Source: Eubacteriales Family XIII. Incertae Sedis bacterium (lineage in GTDB: Bacteria > Bacillota > Clostridia > Peptostreptococcales > Anaerovoracaceae). Taken from it: a DNA stretch of 9,279 nucleotides. Shown here piece after piece: positions 1 through 6,680 of the stretch. Within the stretch, counting starts at the first letter, position 1. The number at the start of each line of letters is the position of its first letter. The stretch lies in NCBI GenBank assembly GCA_031269205.1, contig JAISZM010000038.1, positions 1 through 9,279 on the forward strand, in the 5' to 3' direction. The position numbers and the translations under genes are program-made. The notes under the pieces are model-generated. The model did no database searches, was not told the origin of the DNA, and was given only the letters and a program-made list of their open reading frames with translations.

Positions 1-894
1 CACGGAGGCTACATAACAAACGGCCTAATAGCCCAATTCGACGGAATATACAACGCAGTAGACGACGAAGGCGATCCAACGCACAAGGGCAACGATGCCT
101 TGGTGGATCAATATACTTACAAGCAATTCACTTGGGAAAACCTCGCGCAAGACAATCCCGACATGACGCTCTACTTCACCAACACCGACTCAACCGCGGA
201 TCGTATACTCGGCGACTCGATCAACTTCACCAGCGAGAACAACCCAAACGCCATCAAGATAGATTACGGAGAGATAGCGAACAGCACGTTAATCTCGGCG
301 CTTTCATCCGTCACGGTCGAAGTCTGTTTCCAGCAGGATATCAATAATAACTATAATAAGATCTGTACCTTGTACTCGTACAGCAGGACAGGGAATTCCA
401 GTTACACGGGGACATTCGGAGAGTATATCAACACGAATCAAATGTGGACTCTTTCTCAGGTCGTACAAGATAACATCTTTACCCCCTTCAACATGGGAGG
501 CGCTAACACCAACTTTCACACCAATTACACGGCGATATCGCCGCAGCCCAATAAATTCGTCACGCATTCGAACGCGTTCAGTTTGGAAACAAGCGAATAC
601 GCGCGAAGAGCGTGGATAGACGGCATCCGCACGCAGCTTTTCGACGCGACGAACGCCCCTTACACTAGTCCTATCCAAGGGAATGAGCCGACGTCTGATC
701 GCGCCGCCACCTTCAACGCCGGAACGGGGAGCGGGGATAAAGATTTCAACCTTGCCATGAACATCGGCGAGGGCAGCGCAAGCCAAAACTATCCCTTCAG
801 CGGACAGATAGCGTCAGTGCGCATATACAACCGCCAGCTGACAGACGCGGAAGTAGCAAAAAACGCCGCCATAGACAACTACCGCTTCAACTGA
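1..894 (+). CDS. LamG/concanavalin A-like domain surface protein, 3' end only
   Basis: The frame is open from base 1 to a TGA at 892-894, giving 297 codons of the C-terminal part of a larger protein; the true start lies upstream. The visible protein begins with a 'YITNGLIAQFDG' segment, the usual opening of LamG-like jelly-roll modules in large Firmicutes surface proteins. It ends with 'GQIASVRIYNRQLTDAEVAKNAA', the typical closing strand and short helix of the same fold. The middle is rich in Asn, Thr, Ser and Tyr with few Lys, as in extracellular beta-sandwich domains. No LPxTG motif, membrane anchor or S-layer domain follows, so any signal peptide or anchor must be further upstream. The likely role is carbohydrate binding or adhesion; the ligand cannot be told. 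The gene is richer in A/T and in AAC/ACC codons than the operon downstream, suggesting a different history. A TTG/GTG pair at 100-105 could be mistaken for a start, but the domain reads through it. Confidence 0.75.
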   Translation, partial: HGGYITNGLIAQFDGIYNAVDDEGDPTHKGNDALVDQYTYKQFTWENLAQDNPDMTLYFTNTDSTADRILGDSINFTSENNPNAIKIDYGEIANSTLISALSSVTVEVCFQQDINNNYNKICTLYSYSRTGNSSYTGTFGEYINTNQMWTLSQVVQDNIFTPFNMGGANTNFHTNYTAISPQPNKFVTHSNAFSLETSEYARRAWIDGIRTQLFDATNAPYTSPIQGNEPTSDRAATFNAGTGSGDKDFNLAMNIGEGSASQNYPFSGQIASVRIYNRQLTDAEVAKNAAIDNYRFN

Positions 895-904
895 CGGATA
901 GGTA

Positions 905-933
905 GGTGTCACGGGGACGTATCACTTGACACC
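905..933. repeat. REP-like inverted repeat (GGTGTCA ... TGACACC)
   Basis: Perfect 7-bp arms GGTGTCA (905-911) and TGACACC (927-933) flank a 15-nt centre containing GGGGACG. From memory, inverted repeats of this kind (GTGTCA, GGGGACG core, TGACAC) recur in many Clostridia genomes beside or without Y1/REP-associated transposases. It starts 10 bp after the stop of the surface protein gene. There is no T-run after it, so it does not look like an intrinsic terminator, although a hairpin there could protect the 3' end of the upstream mRNA. Assignment to a REP-type family is by recall and not by search. Confidence 0.5.
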
Positions 934-938
934 CTGTG

Positions 939-958
939 TTGAATAATATCATATTCAA
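939..958. repeat. AT-rich inverted repeat
   Basis: TTGAATA (939-945) and TATTCAA (952-958) are perfect 7-bp arms with a 6-nt spacer. The site is too AT-rich to make a strong RNA hairpin, so an operator-like protein site or a remnant of mobile DNA is as likely as a transcript structure. It sits between the REP-like element and the direct repeats, about 70 bp upstream of the predicted rpsF promoter. Confidence 0.3.
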
Positions 959-979
959 TCGGCGGAGCAATATACCATC

Positions 980-1025
980 ATCACATTTGGCCGCCGGTAA
1001 AAATCACATTTGGCCGCCGGCAAAA
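980..1025. repeat. Two tandem copies of a 23-bp direct repeat
   Basis: Units at 980-1002 and 1003-1025 differ at only one base (T998 against C1021), and the first three bases of a third unit (ATC, 1026-1028) follow. The core of each unit is CACATTTGGCCGCCGG followed by an A-run. Multiple direct repeats about 20 bp long with A-runs are the usual design of IS21-family transposon ends, so this may be a leftover end of such an element; no transposase is present in the window. They end five bases before the predicted -35 box of the rpsF promoter, so they could also bind a regulator or act as an UP-like element. Confidence 0.5.
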
Positions 1026-1030
1026 ATCGC

Positions 1031-1060
1031 TTGCAATCGACTGACGGAATACTATACAAT
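1031..1060 (+). promoter_or_regulatory. Predicted sigma-A promoter of the rpsF operon
   Basis: A -35 like TTGCAA (1031-1036) and a -10 like TACAAT (1055-1060) are separated by 18 bp; the overlapping TATACA at 1053-1058 gives 16 bp. An A-rich tract precedes the -35. Transcription would begin near 1067, giving a leader of about 125 nt before the rpsF start, which fits a ribosomal protein operon with a structured leader. It is the best sigma-A-like site in the 300-bp gap. Confidence 0.5.
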
Positions 1061-1083
1061 AACAGAGCGTCTTTCGTTAGGCG

Positions 1084-1116
1084 CGACGGAGAAGCCTTGT
1101 GGGCTTTTCCGAATCG
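1084..1116 (+). promoter_or_regulatory. Candidate S6:S18 autoregulatory leader hairpin
   Basis: The leader RNA can fold into a 9-bp stem (1088-1096 with 1102-1110, one G-U pair, loop UUGUG), with an outer CGA/UCG pairing (1084-1086 with 1114-1116) across an asymmetric internal loop. A CCG triplet (1109-1111) lies at that loop on the 3' side; if the top stem is shortened by two pairs the CCG becomes unpaired. The published S6:S18 complex-binding motif is a CCG in a bulge between a stem and a hairpin in the 5' UTR of rpsF operons, where S6:S18 binding represses expression. Position and shape fit, but the outer stem is short and I cannot run a covariance model. Confidence 0.4.
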
Positions 1117-1146
1117 AATATGAGGCATCTTTGCCACATGCTCTCT

Positions 1147-1164
1147 GCCACGGCGCGCCGTGGC
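1147..1164 (+). promoter_or_regulatory. Perfect 18-bp palindrome in the rpsF leader
   Basis: GCCACGGCG followed by CGCCGTGGC is a perfect dyad; as RNA it gives a 7-bp GC-rich stem with a CGCG loop. It ends 13 nt before the rpsF Shine-Dalgarno at 1178-1185 and has no following U-run, so it is not an intrinsic terminator. It may isolate the ribosome binding site, or it may pair alternatively with other leader segments. A smaller hairpin (GGCA 1124-1127 with TGCC 1132-1135) lies just upstream. Confidence 0.4.
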
Positions 1165-1190
1165 CATTCAGCCCGAAGGGAGGTGAAACA

Positions 1191-1487
1191 GTGAATCGTT
1201 ATGAGATCATGTATATCATCGCGGCGGCGCTCGACGATGAGTCCAGGGACGCGGTCGTCGAGACCGTCGAAGGCATCATCGCTGATGGCGGCGAGGTCGT
1301 GAGTACGGAGCGGATCGGTATGAAAAGATTGGCTTATCCGATCTTGAAGAAGAACGAGGGCTACTATGTGCTCGTCACGTTCAAGGCGCCCGCGGATCTG
1401 CCGAAGGAACTCGATCGCAGGCTCAAGATATCGGACGACGTGATACGTCATATGATAATCAGTCTGGACGACGAGGCGGTCGCGTAG
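1191..1487 (+). CDS. rpsF: 30S ribosomal protein S6
   Basis: This encodes ribosomal protein S6, which pairs with S18 on the platform of the 30S subunit and binds 16S rRNA. The 98-residue product has the normal S6 length and single ferredoxin-like fold. Conserved stretches are the opening 'NRYEIMYII' strand, 'GMKRLAYPILKKNEGYY' (residues 43-59) and 'LDRRLKISDDVIRHMI' (74-89). The start is the GTG at 1191, five bases after a strong GGGAGGTG ribosome binding site (1178-1185). The frame is open further upstream to about 936, but that stretch crosses the promoter and leader and has no S6 similarity. It is the first gene of the operon, 37 bp ahead of ssb, with rpsR two genes on: the conserved rpsF-ssb-rpsR order. 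Expression is probably controlled by the S6:S18 complex through the leader. Confidence 0.95.
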   Translation: MNRYEIMYIIAAALDDESRDAVVETVEGIIADGGEVVSTERIGMKRLAYPILKKNEGYYVLVTFKAPADLPKELDRRLKISDDVIRHMIISLDDEAVA

Positions 1488-1524
1488 CGCTTGTCCCGCG
1501 TACGGACATGAAGGGAGGTGCGAG

Positions 1525-2067
1525 ATGAATCTCGTTGTATTGGTGGGAAACCTGACGCGCGACCCCGAGGTCAGGTACACGCAGAGCGGTCTCGCCGTGG
1601 CGAATATCAACGTCGCGGTCAACCGTTTCAACACGAAGGACGGCGGTCCGGACGCGGACTTCTTTCGCGTGACCGTCTTCGGCAAGCAGGCCGAACTCGC
1701 GGAGCGTTATCTGTCGAAGGGCAGGAAGGTCGGCGTCGAGGGCCGCATACAGAACGACAATTATGAGAAAGAGGGACAGACCATCTATCGCGATACGATC
1801 ATCGCGAACAGGATAGAGTTCCTGAGTCCCAAGGGAAGCGGCGAGCAGTTCGGCGGCGACTTCGGCGGACAGGCGGACGACGCTTTCGGGCGTTCCTCAG
1901 GGCAGTCGGCCTACGCGCCGGCCGCACCGCAGCAATCGGCCGCGCCGGGACCATCGGCCGCGCCGGAACCATCGGCCGCGCCGCAGCAATCGGCCGCGCC
2001 GGGACAGGCATCCGTTCCGCAGGGTTTCAGCGCGCTGGAGGATGAGGAGGACGATCTTCCCTTCTGA
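1525..2067 (+). CDS. ssb: Single-stranded DNA-binding protein
   Basis: SSB coats single-stranded DNA during replication, recombination and repair and recruits partner proteins. The 180-residue product has an N-terminal OB fold (about 1-105) with the family pattern 'NLVVLVGNLTRDPEVRYT', an 'FFRVTVFGKQAE' strand and 'RIEFL' at its end. A Gly-rich linker and a Pro/Ala/Ser/Gln repeat region (about 115-165) follow, then the acidic tip 'DEEDDLPF', the canonical partner-binding tail. The ATG at 1525 lies four bases after GGGAGGTG (1513-1520). It sits between rpsF and rpsR, as in most Firmicutes, so it is probably cotranscribed and co-repressed with them. The linker contains five 18-bp repeat units (separate entry), which could make its length variable between strains. 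Confidence 0.96.
   Translation: MNLVVLVGNLTRDPEVRYTQSGLAVANINVAVNRFNTKDGGPDADFFRVTVFGKQAELAERYLSKGRKVGVEGRIQNDNYEKEGQTIYRDTIIANRIEFLSPKGSGEQFGGDFGGQADDAFGRSSGQSAYAPAAPQQSAAPGPSAAPEPSAAPQQSAAPGQASVPQGFSALEDEEDDLPF
1930..2019 (+). repeat. 18-bp in-frame tandem repeats in the SSB linker
   Basis: Five consecutive 18-bp units encode QQSAAP, GPSAAP, EPSAAP, QQSAAP and the diverged GQASVP. The last 12 bases of the first four units (TCGGCCGCGCCG) are identical, showing recent duplication at the DNA level rather than only amino-acid bias. Because the period is a multiple of three, slippage would lengthen or shorten the disordered linker without disrupting the acidic tip. Confidence 0.85.
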
Positions 2068-2156
2068 AGGGCAGACGCGAAAGGTTCTCTGAAGCTGGTC
2101 AGCGGAGGAAGTCCGGGACAGCGGATATTACATTACGAAAGTAAGAGGAGTGACAT

Positions 2157-2396
2157 ATGGAAAGACAACGAAGGGGCGGAGGCGGCCTCGGCAAGAAGAA
2201 GGTGTGCCAGTTCTGCGCCGACAAGAACGCGCGGATCGACTACAAGGATGTCGATTTGCTTTCGAAATTCATCACGGATCGGGGCAAAATACTGCCGAAG
2301 CGTGTGACGGGAACGTGCGCCCTGCATCAACGCGAGGTCGCCCGCGCCATCAAGCGCGCGCGGATAGTGGCCTTGTTGCCCTACGTGAGGGACTGA
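2157..2396 (+). CDS. rpsR: 30S ribosomal protein S18 (zinc-type)
   Basis: S18 binds S6 and 16S rRNA in the 30S platform. The 79-residue product matches the family length and carries 'IDYKDVDLL', 'RGKILPKRVTGT' and the C-terminal 'AIKRARIVALLPY' signatures. It has Cys17 and Cys20 in a CQFC motif plus Cys54 and His57 in 'GTCALH', the potential zinc ligands of the 'C+' form. Bacillus subtilis S18 has lost this set, while many Clostridia keep it. The ATG at 2157 follows AAGAGGAGTG. The gene lies 89 bp after ssb; that gap has no terminator. Expression should be tied to S6 through the common leader. Confidence 0.96.
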   Translation: MERQRRGGGGLGKKKVCQFCADKNARIDYKDVDLLSKFITDRGKILPKRVTGTCALHQREVARAIKRARIVALLPYVRD

Positions 2397-2423
2397 TCCG
2401 GGAACGCTTTCGGATACTGCGCG

Positions 2424-4499
2424 ATGAACGACAAGTTGTTCACGAAGATCGTGACGCCCTATATCATATGCGCGGCGATATTGTTCGCGCCGGGTCTTTT
2501 ATTCCTGTTTTCGCGCGGGGAGCTGCTGCCTCCGTATTACGAGGACACGCTGCACCCCGCCGACTATATTCTCGAGTCCTGCGCGGCCGCGTATGTGGTT
2601 CTGTGCATCGTCATCCGCTTCCGACAGAGGCGCTGGCTGAGCGCTTTTATCGACGGTATCGAGAACGATGTCGAAGATACGGTCAGGTATTCGGTGAGGA
2701 ACTATCCTCTGCCGATCTGCGTGGTCAACAGCGAGGGGAGGCTCGTGCTCACGAACGACAGGTTCAAGGAGTATTTCCCCGACGCGAAGATTCTGAAGAC
2801 GGACATCAAGGACGTCATCGGCATCGGGCGGGATGAACTCGACCCTGGCGGGGCGCCGGCGTCGGGCGGGGCGCCGGCATCGAACGGGGCGTCCGCGGAC
2901 GACGGCGCGGCGCGCGGCCACGGTATCACGATCGAGGCCGGCGGCAAGTCGTGGCTCGCGTTGCCCTCCTACCTGAACGAGGACGTCAGCAAGAGCGTCA
3001 TGATGCACTTCATCGACGTCACCGACTACGAACACCTGAAGGAGCGGTACGCGGACGAACGGCAGTGTTTCTGTTACCTCGTCATCGACAACTACGACGA
3101 CATCCTGTCGCGGGCCAAGGACGAGAAACGACCCGCGCTCATGGCGAGTTTCGAGACGGCCATCCTCGAGTGGGGCGCCGGACTCGACGCCATAGCGCTG
3201 CGTCACGCGAGGGATCGGTTTCATCTCATCTTCGACACGGCGCATTTCAGGGAACTCGAGGCGGCGAAGTTCGCCATCCTCTACGACATTCGGAGGATAT
3301 ATCCCGAAGCGGAGTTTCCCATATCGCTCAGCATAGGAGTGGGCGCGGGAGGCGAGACTCTCACGCAGGCGGAGGACTACGCGGCGTTCGCCCTCGATCT
3401 GGCGCTCGGGCGCGGCGGCGATCAGGCGGTCGTCAAGGACGGCGCCGACGTGAGATATTACGGCGGCACCGTGCAGGTCATCGAATCGCGCAGCAAGGGC
3501 AAGGCGCGGGTGATGGCCTACGCCTTGAAACGGCACATCAATCAAGCGAGCGACGTCGTCGTCATGGGGCACCGTAACATGGATATGGACTCGTTCGGCG
3601 CCTCGCTCGGCGTGTACCGCGTAGCCTTCGCTCACAACAAGAAGATACGCGTCGTCTGTGGCGAGATCGGCCACTCGATGGACGACGTGTACACGGCCGC
3701 GGTGAAGACCGGCAGTTACGACTTTGTCAGCTGCGAGGATGCCGTGAAGGCCGCCGGCCCGGACACGCTGCTCGTCATCGTCGATTGCCATACGCCCGGC
3801 ATGGTCGAATGCCCGAAGCTCGTGAGCGTCGCGGGCCGCATCGTGATAATAGATCACCATCGCAAGATGGAGGACTTCATCGATAACGCCGCGCTGACGT
3901 ACATGGTTCCCGGCGCCTCTTCCACGTCCGAACTCATCGCCGAGATCATGCAGTACGACGACAAGATCGGAAGGATCAACAAGATAGAGGCCAATATCAT
4001 GCTCGCGGGTATCTTCGTGGACACGAACAACTTCTCGGTCAAGACGGGAACGCGCACGTTTGAAGCCGCGAAATGGCTGCGCGAGAACGGCGCGGACAGC
4101 ATGGCCGTCAGAGAGTATCTCCAGAGCGACATGAACGACTTCCGGCAGAGGGCCAACATCATATCCAACGCCGATTTTTCCCTGAGCGGAGTCGCGATAT
4201 CGCGCAACGAGGGAGTTCACTCGAACGCGCAGATCATCGTCGCTCAGGCCGCGGACGAGCTGCTCGACATCAAGGGCATACGCGCGAGTTTCGTCGTCGG
4301 CGAGACGAAGCACGAGGTCGTGGTCAGCGCGCGGTCGCTCGGCTCGTTGAACGTGCAGGCCATGATGGAACAGCTCGGCGGCGGCGGCCACCTGACGATG
4401 GCGGCCGCGCAGATACCCGGCGCAAGCCAGGACGAGATCGTCGCAAAGATAAAAGAGCTGATAAAGCAATTTGATAAAAACGATAACAAGGCAGGTTAG
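2424..4499 (+). CDS. gdpP: Cyclic-di-AMP phosphodiesterase GdpP/YybT family
   Basis: This is a membrane-bound DHH-DHHA1 phosphodiesterase that hydrolyses c-di-AMP to pApA, setting the level of a second messenger for potassium, osmotic and cell-wall balance. The 691-residue product (B. subtilis GdpP is about 659) has two membrane segments (about 10-30 and 47-65), a PAS-like domain (85-200) and a degenerate GGDEF-type domain (210-350, with 'HARDRFHLIF' in place of the signature). Its DHH domain shows 'GHRNMDMDS' (382-390), 'VDCH' (453-456), 'IDHH' (476-479) and D533, and its DHHA1 domain has 'GGGGH' (652-656). All expected metal-binding positions are present, so it should be active. A low-complexity insert (residues 142-165) sits in the PAS-like part. 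The ATG at 2424 is the only start between the in-frame rpsR stop and the first membrane segment; its ribosome site is weak (CGGA at 2411-2414), suggesting translational coupling to rpsR 27 bp upstream. Confidence 0.93.
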   Translation: MNDKLFTKIVTPYIICAAILFAPGLLFLFSRGELLPPYYEDTLHPADYILESCAAAYVVLCIVIRFRQRRWLSAFIDGIENDVEDTVRYSVRNYPLPICVVNSEGRLVLTNDRFKEYFPDAKILKTDIKDVIGIGRDELDPGGAPASGGAPASNGASADDGAARGHGITIEAGGKSWLALPSYLNEDVSKSVMMHFIDVTDYEHLKERYADERQCFCYLVIDNYDDILSRAKDEKRPALMASFETAILEWGAGLDAIALRHARDRFHLIFDTAHFRELEAAKFAILYDIRRIYPEAEFPISLSIGVGAGGETLTQAEDYAAFALDLALGRGGDQAVVKDGADVRYYGGTVQVIESRSKGKARVMAYALKRHINQASDVVVMGHRNMDMDSFGASLGVYRVAFAHNKKIRVVCGEIGHSMDDVYTAAVKTGSYDFVSCEDAVKAAGPDTLLVIVDCHTPGMVECPKLVSVAGRIVIIDHHRKMEDFIDNAALTYMVPGASSTSELIAEIMQYDDKIGRINKIEANIMLAGIFVDTNNFSVKTGTRTFEAAKWLRENGADSMAVREYLQSDMNDFRQRANIISNADFSLSGVAISRNEGVHSNAQIIVAQAADELLDIKGIRASFVVGETKHEVVVSARSLGSLNVQAMMEQLGGGGHLTMAAAQIPGASQDEIVAKIKELIKQFDKNDNKAG
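2847..2894 (+). repeat. 18-bp in-frame repeats inside gdpP
   Basis: Residues 142-157 of GdpP read GGAPAS, GGAPAS, NGAS, encoded by two near-identical 18-bp units (2847-2864 and 2865-2882) and a partial third. This low-complexity insert falls in the PAS-like region between the membrane segments and the degenerate GGDEF domain. It probably forms a surface loop. The unit length matches the ssb linker repeats, and the encoded residues are similar. Confidence 0.75.
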
Positions 4500-4570
4500 T
4501 TAAAGAGGCAGCGGGCGGATCGGTAGTGTAATATTTCCGGTGCGTCGCCGCGGAAGAAAAGAGGTAGAAC

Positions 4571-5239
4571 ATGCAGGTAATATTGTTGGAGAATCTTGAA
4601 GGTAAAGGAGCCGCCGGTGAGGTGATAAAAGTTGCGCCGGGCTATGCGCGCAATTATCTCTTGCCGAAGAGCATCGCGATACCCGCCACCGATTCGAACA
4701 TAAAGACGCTCGAACACAGGCGCGCGAAGCTCGCCGAGAAGAAGGCGCAGGACAGGGAGACGGCCGAGAACCTCAAGGCGAAGATCGACAGCCACAGCAT
4801 CACGTTTGAGGCGAAGTCGGGCGAGGGCGGCAGGCTCTTCGGCTCCATAACGTCGCAGGATGTAGCCGACGCCATTCAGGAACATTTTGGCGTCTTCATA
4901 GATAAGCGCAAGATAACGGAGGGCACGCCGATCAAGAACGTAGGCGTCCACACCGTCACGATCAAGATATTCGCCGAGGTGAACGCGGTCATGCGGATAC
5001 TCGTCGGTACGCCCGAGGAGATCGCGGCCGCGGAGGCCGCCGCGAAGGCGGCCGTCGAGAAGGCCGCGGCGAGGGCTGCGGCTGAAGCGGAAGCTGCGAA
5101 GCGCGCCGAGGAGGAAGCCGCCGCGAAAGCGGCCGCGGCCGACGCGGAATCCGACGCGCCCGACTACGAGGAACGCTTCGACGACGCGGAGGAAGCAGCC
5201 GCGGACGACGAGTCCGAGGACGCCTCTGCCGGAGCGTAG
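4571..5239 (+). CDS. rplI: 50S ribosomal protein L9 with long C-terminal extension
   Basis: L9 binds 23S rRNA at the base of the L1 stalk and helps keep the reading frame. Residues 1-147 are a complete L9: the N-terminal rRNA-binding domain with 'GYARNYLLPKSIAIPAT' (24-40), the long connecting helix (about 41-75) and the C-terminal domain (78-147) with 'GGRLFGSITSQDVADAI'. Residues 148-222 are extra. First comes an Ala/Glu/Lys/Arg segment likely to be a long helix (148-192), then an acidic, probably disordered tail (193-222). Usual L9 is about 148 residues, so this one is half as long again. The ATG at 4571 follows AAAAGAGGT (4557-4565); TTCCG/CGGAA arms (4535-4539 and 4551-4555) just upstream could form a small hairpin. 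The gap to gdpP is 71 bp, and the order gdpP-rplI-dnaB is conserved in Bacillota. Confidence 0.95.
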   Translation: MQVILLENLEGKGAAGEVIKVAPGYARNYLLPKSIAIPATDSNIKTLEHRRAKLAEKKAQDRETAENLKAKIDSHSITFEAKSGEGGRLFGSITSQDVADAIQEHFGVFIDKRKITEGTPIKNVGVHTVTIKIFAEVNAVMRILVGTPEEIAAAEAAAKAAVEKAAARAAAEAEAAKRAEEEAAAKAAAADAESDAPDYEERFDDAEEAAADDESEDASAGA

Positions 5240-5265
5240 CAGCCCCCGAAGGAGAGGACAGTACC

Positions 5266-6672
5266 ATGGCTGAGCGTGAATATCCGTATTCGGACGACGC
5301 CGAAAGGTCGGTCTTGGGAGCGGCCATACAGAGCGAGGACGCGTTGTTCAGCGTTCTCGAGGAACTCAAATACGAGGACTTCTTTCGAGCCGCCCACGCG
5401 GAGATATTCGACGCGATAAAAACCATCCACGGGGGAGGCGACCGCGTCGACGTCGTGACGATTTCCGAGCTCTTGAAGCAGCGGAACAAGTTCGGCATGA
5501 CTGGCGGCGCGGACTATCTGTCGGGCCTGCCCTACGCGGCGCCGTCGCCTTCGGGCGCGAAACAGTACGCGAGGATAGTGAAGGAGAAGGCCGTCCTGCG
5601 GCGTCTCATCAGATACGGCGAGGAGACGGCCGCGGAAGCCTTCGAGGACGACAAGCCCGCGAACGAGGTGCTTTCGAAGGCGCAGAGAGTCATCTCCGAC
5701 ATAGCCAAGGACACCACGAAGGGCAACTACACGCGCATAGGCGACATCATCGAACGCACGACGAAGGAGACGCAGGAGCACCGCGAATCGGGCCGTGAGC
5801 TTCTCGGCATAACGACGGGATTCACCAAGCTCGACGAGAAGACATCGGGCTTCCAGAAGAAGGACCTCATCATCGTCGCGGCGCGCCCGAGCATGGGCAA
5901 GACCGCGCTCGCCCTGAACTTCGCGCTGAACGCGGCGACGAAGGAGAACGCCACCGTCATGTTTTTCAGCCTCGAGATGGGAGAGATGCCTCTCGGGCAG
6001 AGGCTCATGAGCATCATGGCGAACATCCCTCTGAAGAGCGTCAAAGACGGCGCCTTCTTCGACAAGAAGACCGACATGGAGAGCTATCGGGACGCGGCCA
6101 ACGCCTTCCGCGACATGAAGATATTCATCGACGAGACGTCGGGCGTCGACGCGGAACAGATGATGAGCAAGTGCCACCGTCTCAAGGCCGAACACGGCCT
6201 CGACCTCGTCGTCATCGACTATCTGCAGCTCATGGACATCACCGGCCCGAACAGGCCTGAGAACAGGACGCTGGAGATAGCGTACATCTCGCGGCGGCTG
6301 AAGCAGATGGCGAAGGAACTCGACTGCCCCGTCATTGTGCTCTCCCAGCTGACGCGCGACATCGAGAAACGCAAGGGCAGCCCCGTGCTGTCGGACCTGC
6401 GCGACTCGGGGGCGATAGAGCAGGACGGCGACCTCATCATGTTCATCCACAACAAGACGAAGAAAGAGCAGGATACGGACGAGAAGGAAGGCCGATACAG
6501 CATAGAATACAACCCCGAAACGATGCGGCAGATACTCATTCTGAAACACCGGAACGGGGAGACGGGCGAGGTGATCCTGTCGTGGATCGATAGATACACG
6601 AAATTCGCCAATCTCGATTACGGCAATTACGACGGGAATGTGGAAGCGGACTATGAGGCCACTCCGTTCTGA
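5266..6672 (+). CDS. dnaB: Replicative DNA helicase DnaB (DnaC in Bacillus naming)
   Basis: This is the hexameric 5'-3' helicase that unwinds DNA at the replication fork. The 468-residue product has the helical N-terminal domain (about 5-105), which contacts primase and loader, then a linker helix and the RecA-type motor (about 180-445). Walker A is 'ARPSMGKTA' (206-214), the catalytic glutamate is in 'SLEM' (235-238) and Walker B is 'LVVIDYLQLM' (314-323). 'SQLTRDIEKR' (360-369) and the arginine-finger region 'KHRNGETG' (427-434) follow, so it appears fully active. No intein is seen at the usual Walker A insertion site. The start at 5266 is set by AAGGAGAGG (5249-5257), 26 bp after rplI. The C-terminus ends in the acidic/aromatic stretch 'ADYEATPF', as in other Firmicutes helicases. 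Confidence 0.96.
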   Translation: MAEREYPYSDDAERSVLGAAIQSEDALFSVLEELKYEDFFRAAHAEIFDAIKTIHGGGDRVDVVTISELLKQRNKFGMTGGADYLSGLPYAAPSPSGAKQYARIVKEKAVLRRLIRYGEETAAEAFEDDKPANEVLSKAQRVISDIAKDTTKGNYTRIGDIIERTTKETQEHRESGRELLGITTGFTKLDEKTSGFQKKDLIIVAARPSMGKTALALNFALNAATKENATVMFFSLEMGEMPLGQRLMSIMANIPLKSVKDGAFFDKKTDMESYRDAANAFRDMKIFIDETSGVDAEQMMSKCHRLKAEHGLDLVVIDYLQLMDITGPNRPENRTLEIAYISRRLKQMAKELDCPVIVLSQLTRDIEKRKGSPVLSDLRDSGAIEQDGDLIMFIHNKTKKEQDTDEKEGRYSIEYNPETMRQILILKHRNGETGEVILSWIDRYTKFANLDYGNYDGNVEADYEATPF

Positions 6673-6680
6673 GACGGAGC

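Noticed and set aside
936..1190. N-terminal extension of rpsF, since the frame is open from about 936
   Set aside because: S6 similarity starts exactly at the GTG at 1191, which has a strong ribosome site. The upstream part covers the repeats, promoter and leader.
2091..2120. Stretch before rpsR resembling the conserved GAGGAAAGTCCGGG element of RNase P RNA
   Set aside because: The match is short and lacks one A, and the gap is only 89 bp. The other conserved RNase P segments are absent, so a chance match or at most a tiny relic is likelier.
2847..2894. GGAPAS repeats in gdpP as a possible frameshift or assembly error
   Set aside because: The frame is maintained and the flanking PAS and GGDEF-like parts are intact, so an in-frame slippage insert explains it.
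2499..4469. Very long minus-strand open frame opposite gdpP, and similar ones opposite dnaB, purA and the dnaD gene
   Set aside because: They are shadow frames caused by GC-rich third codon positions. They have no ribosome sites, odd Arg/His/Val-rich composition and no family motifs, and they lie opposite well-supported genes.
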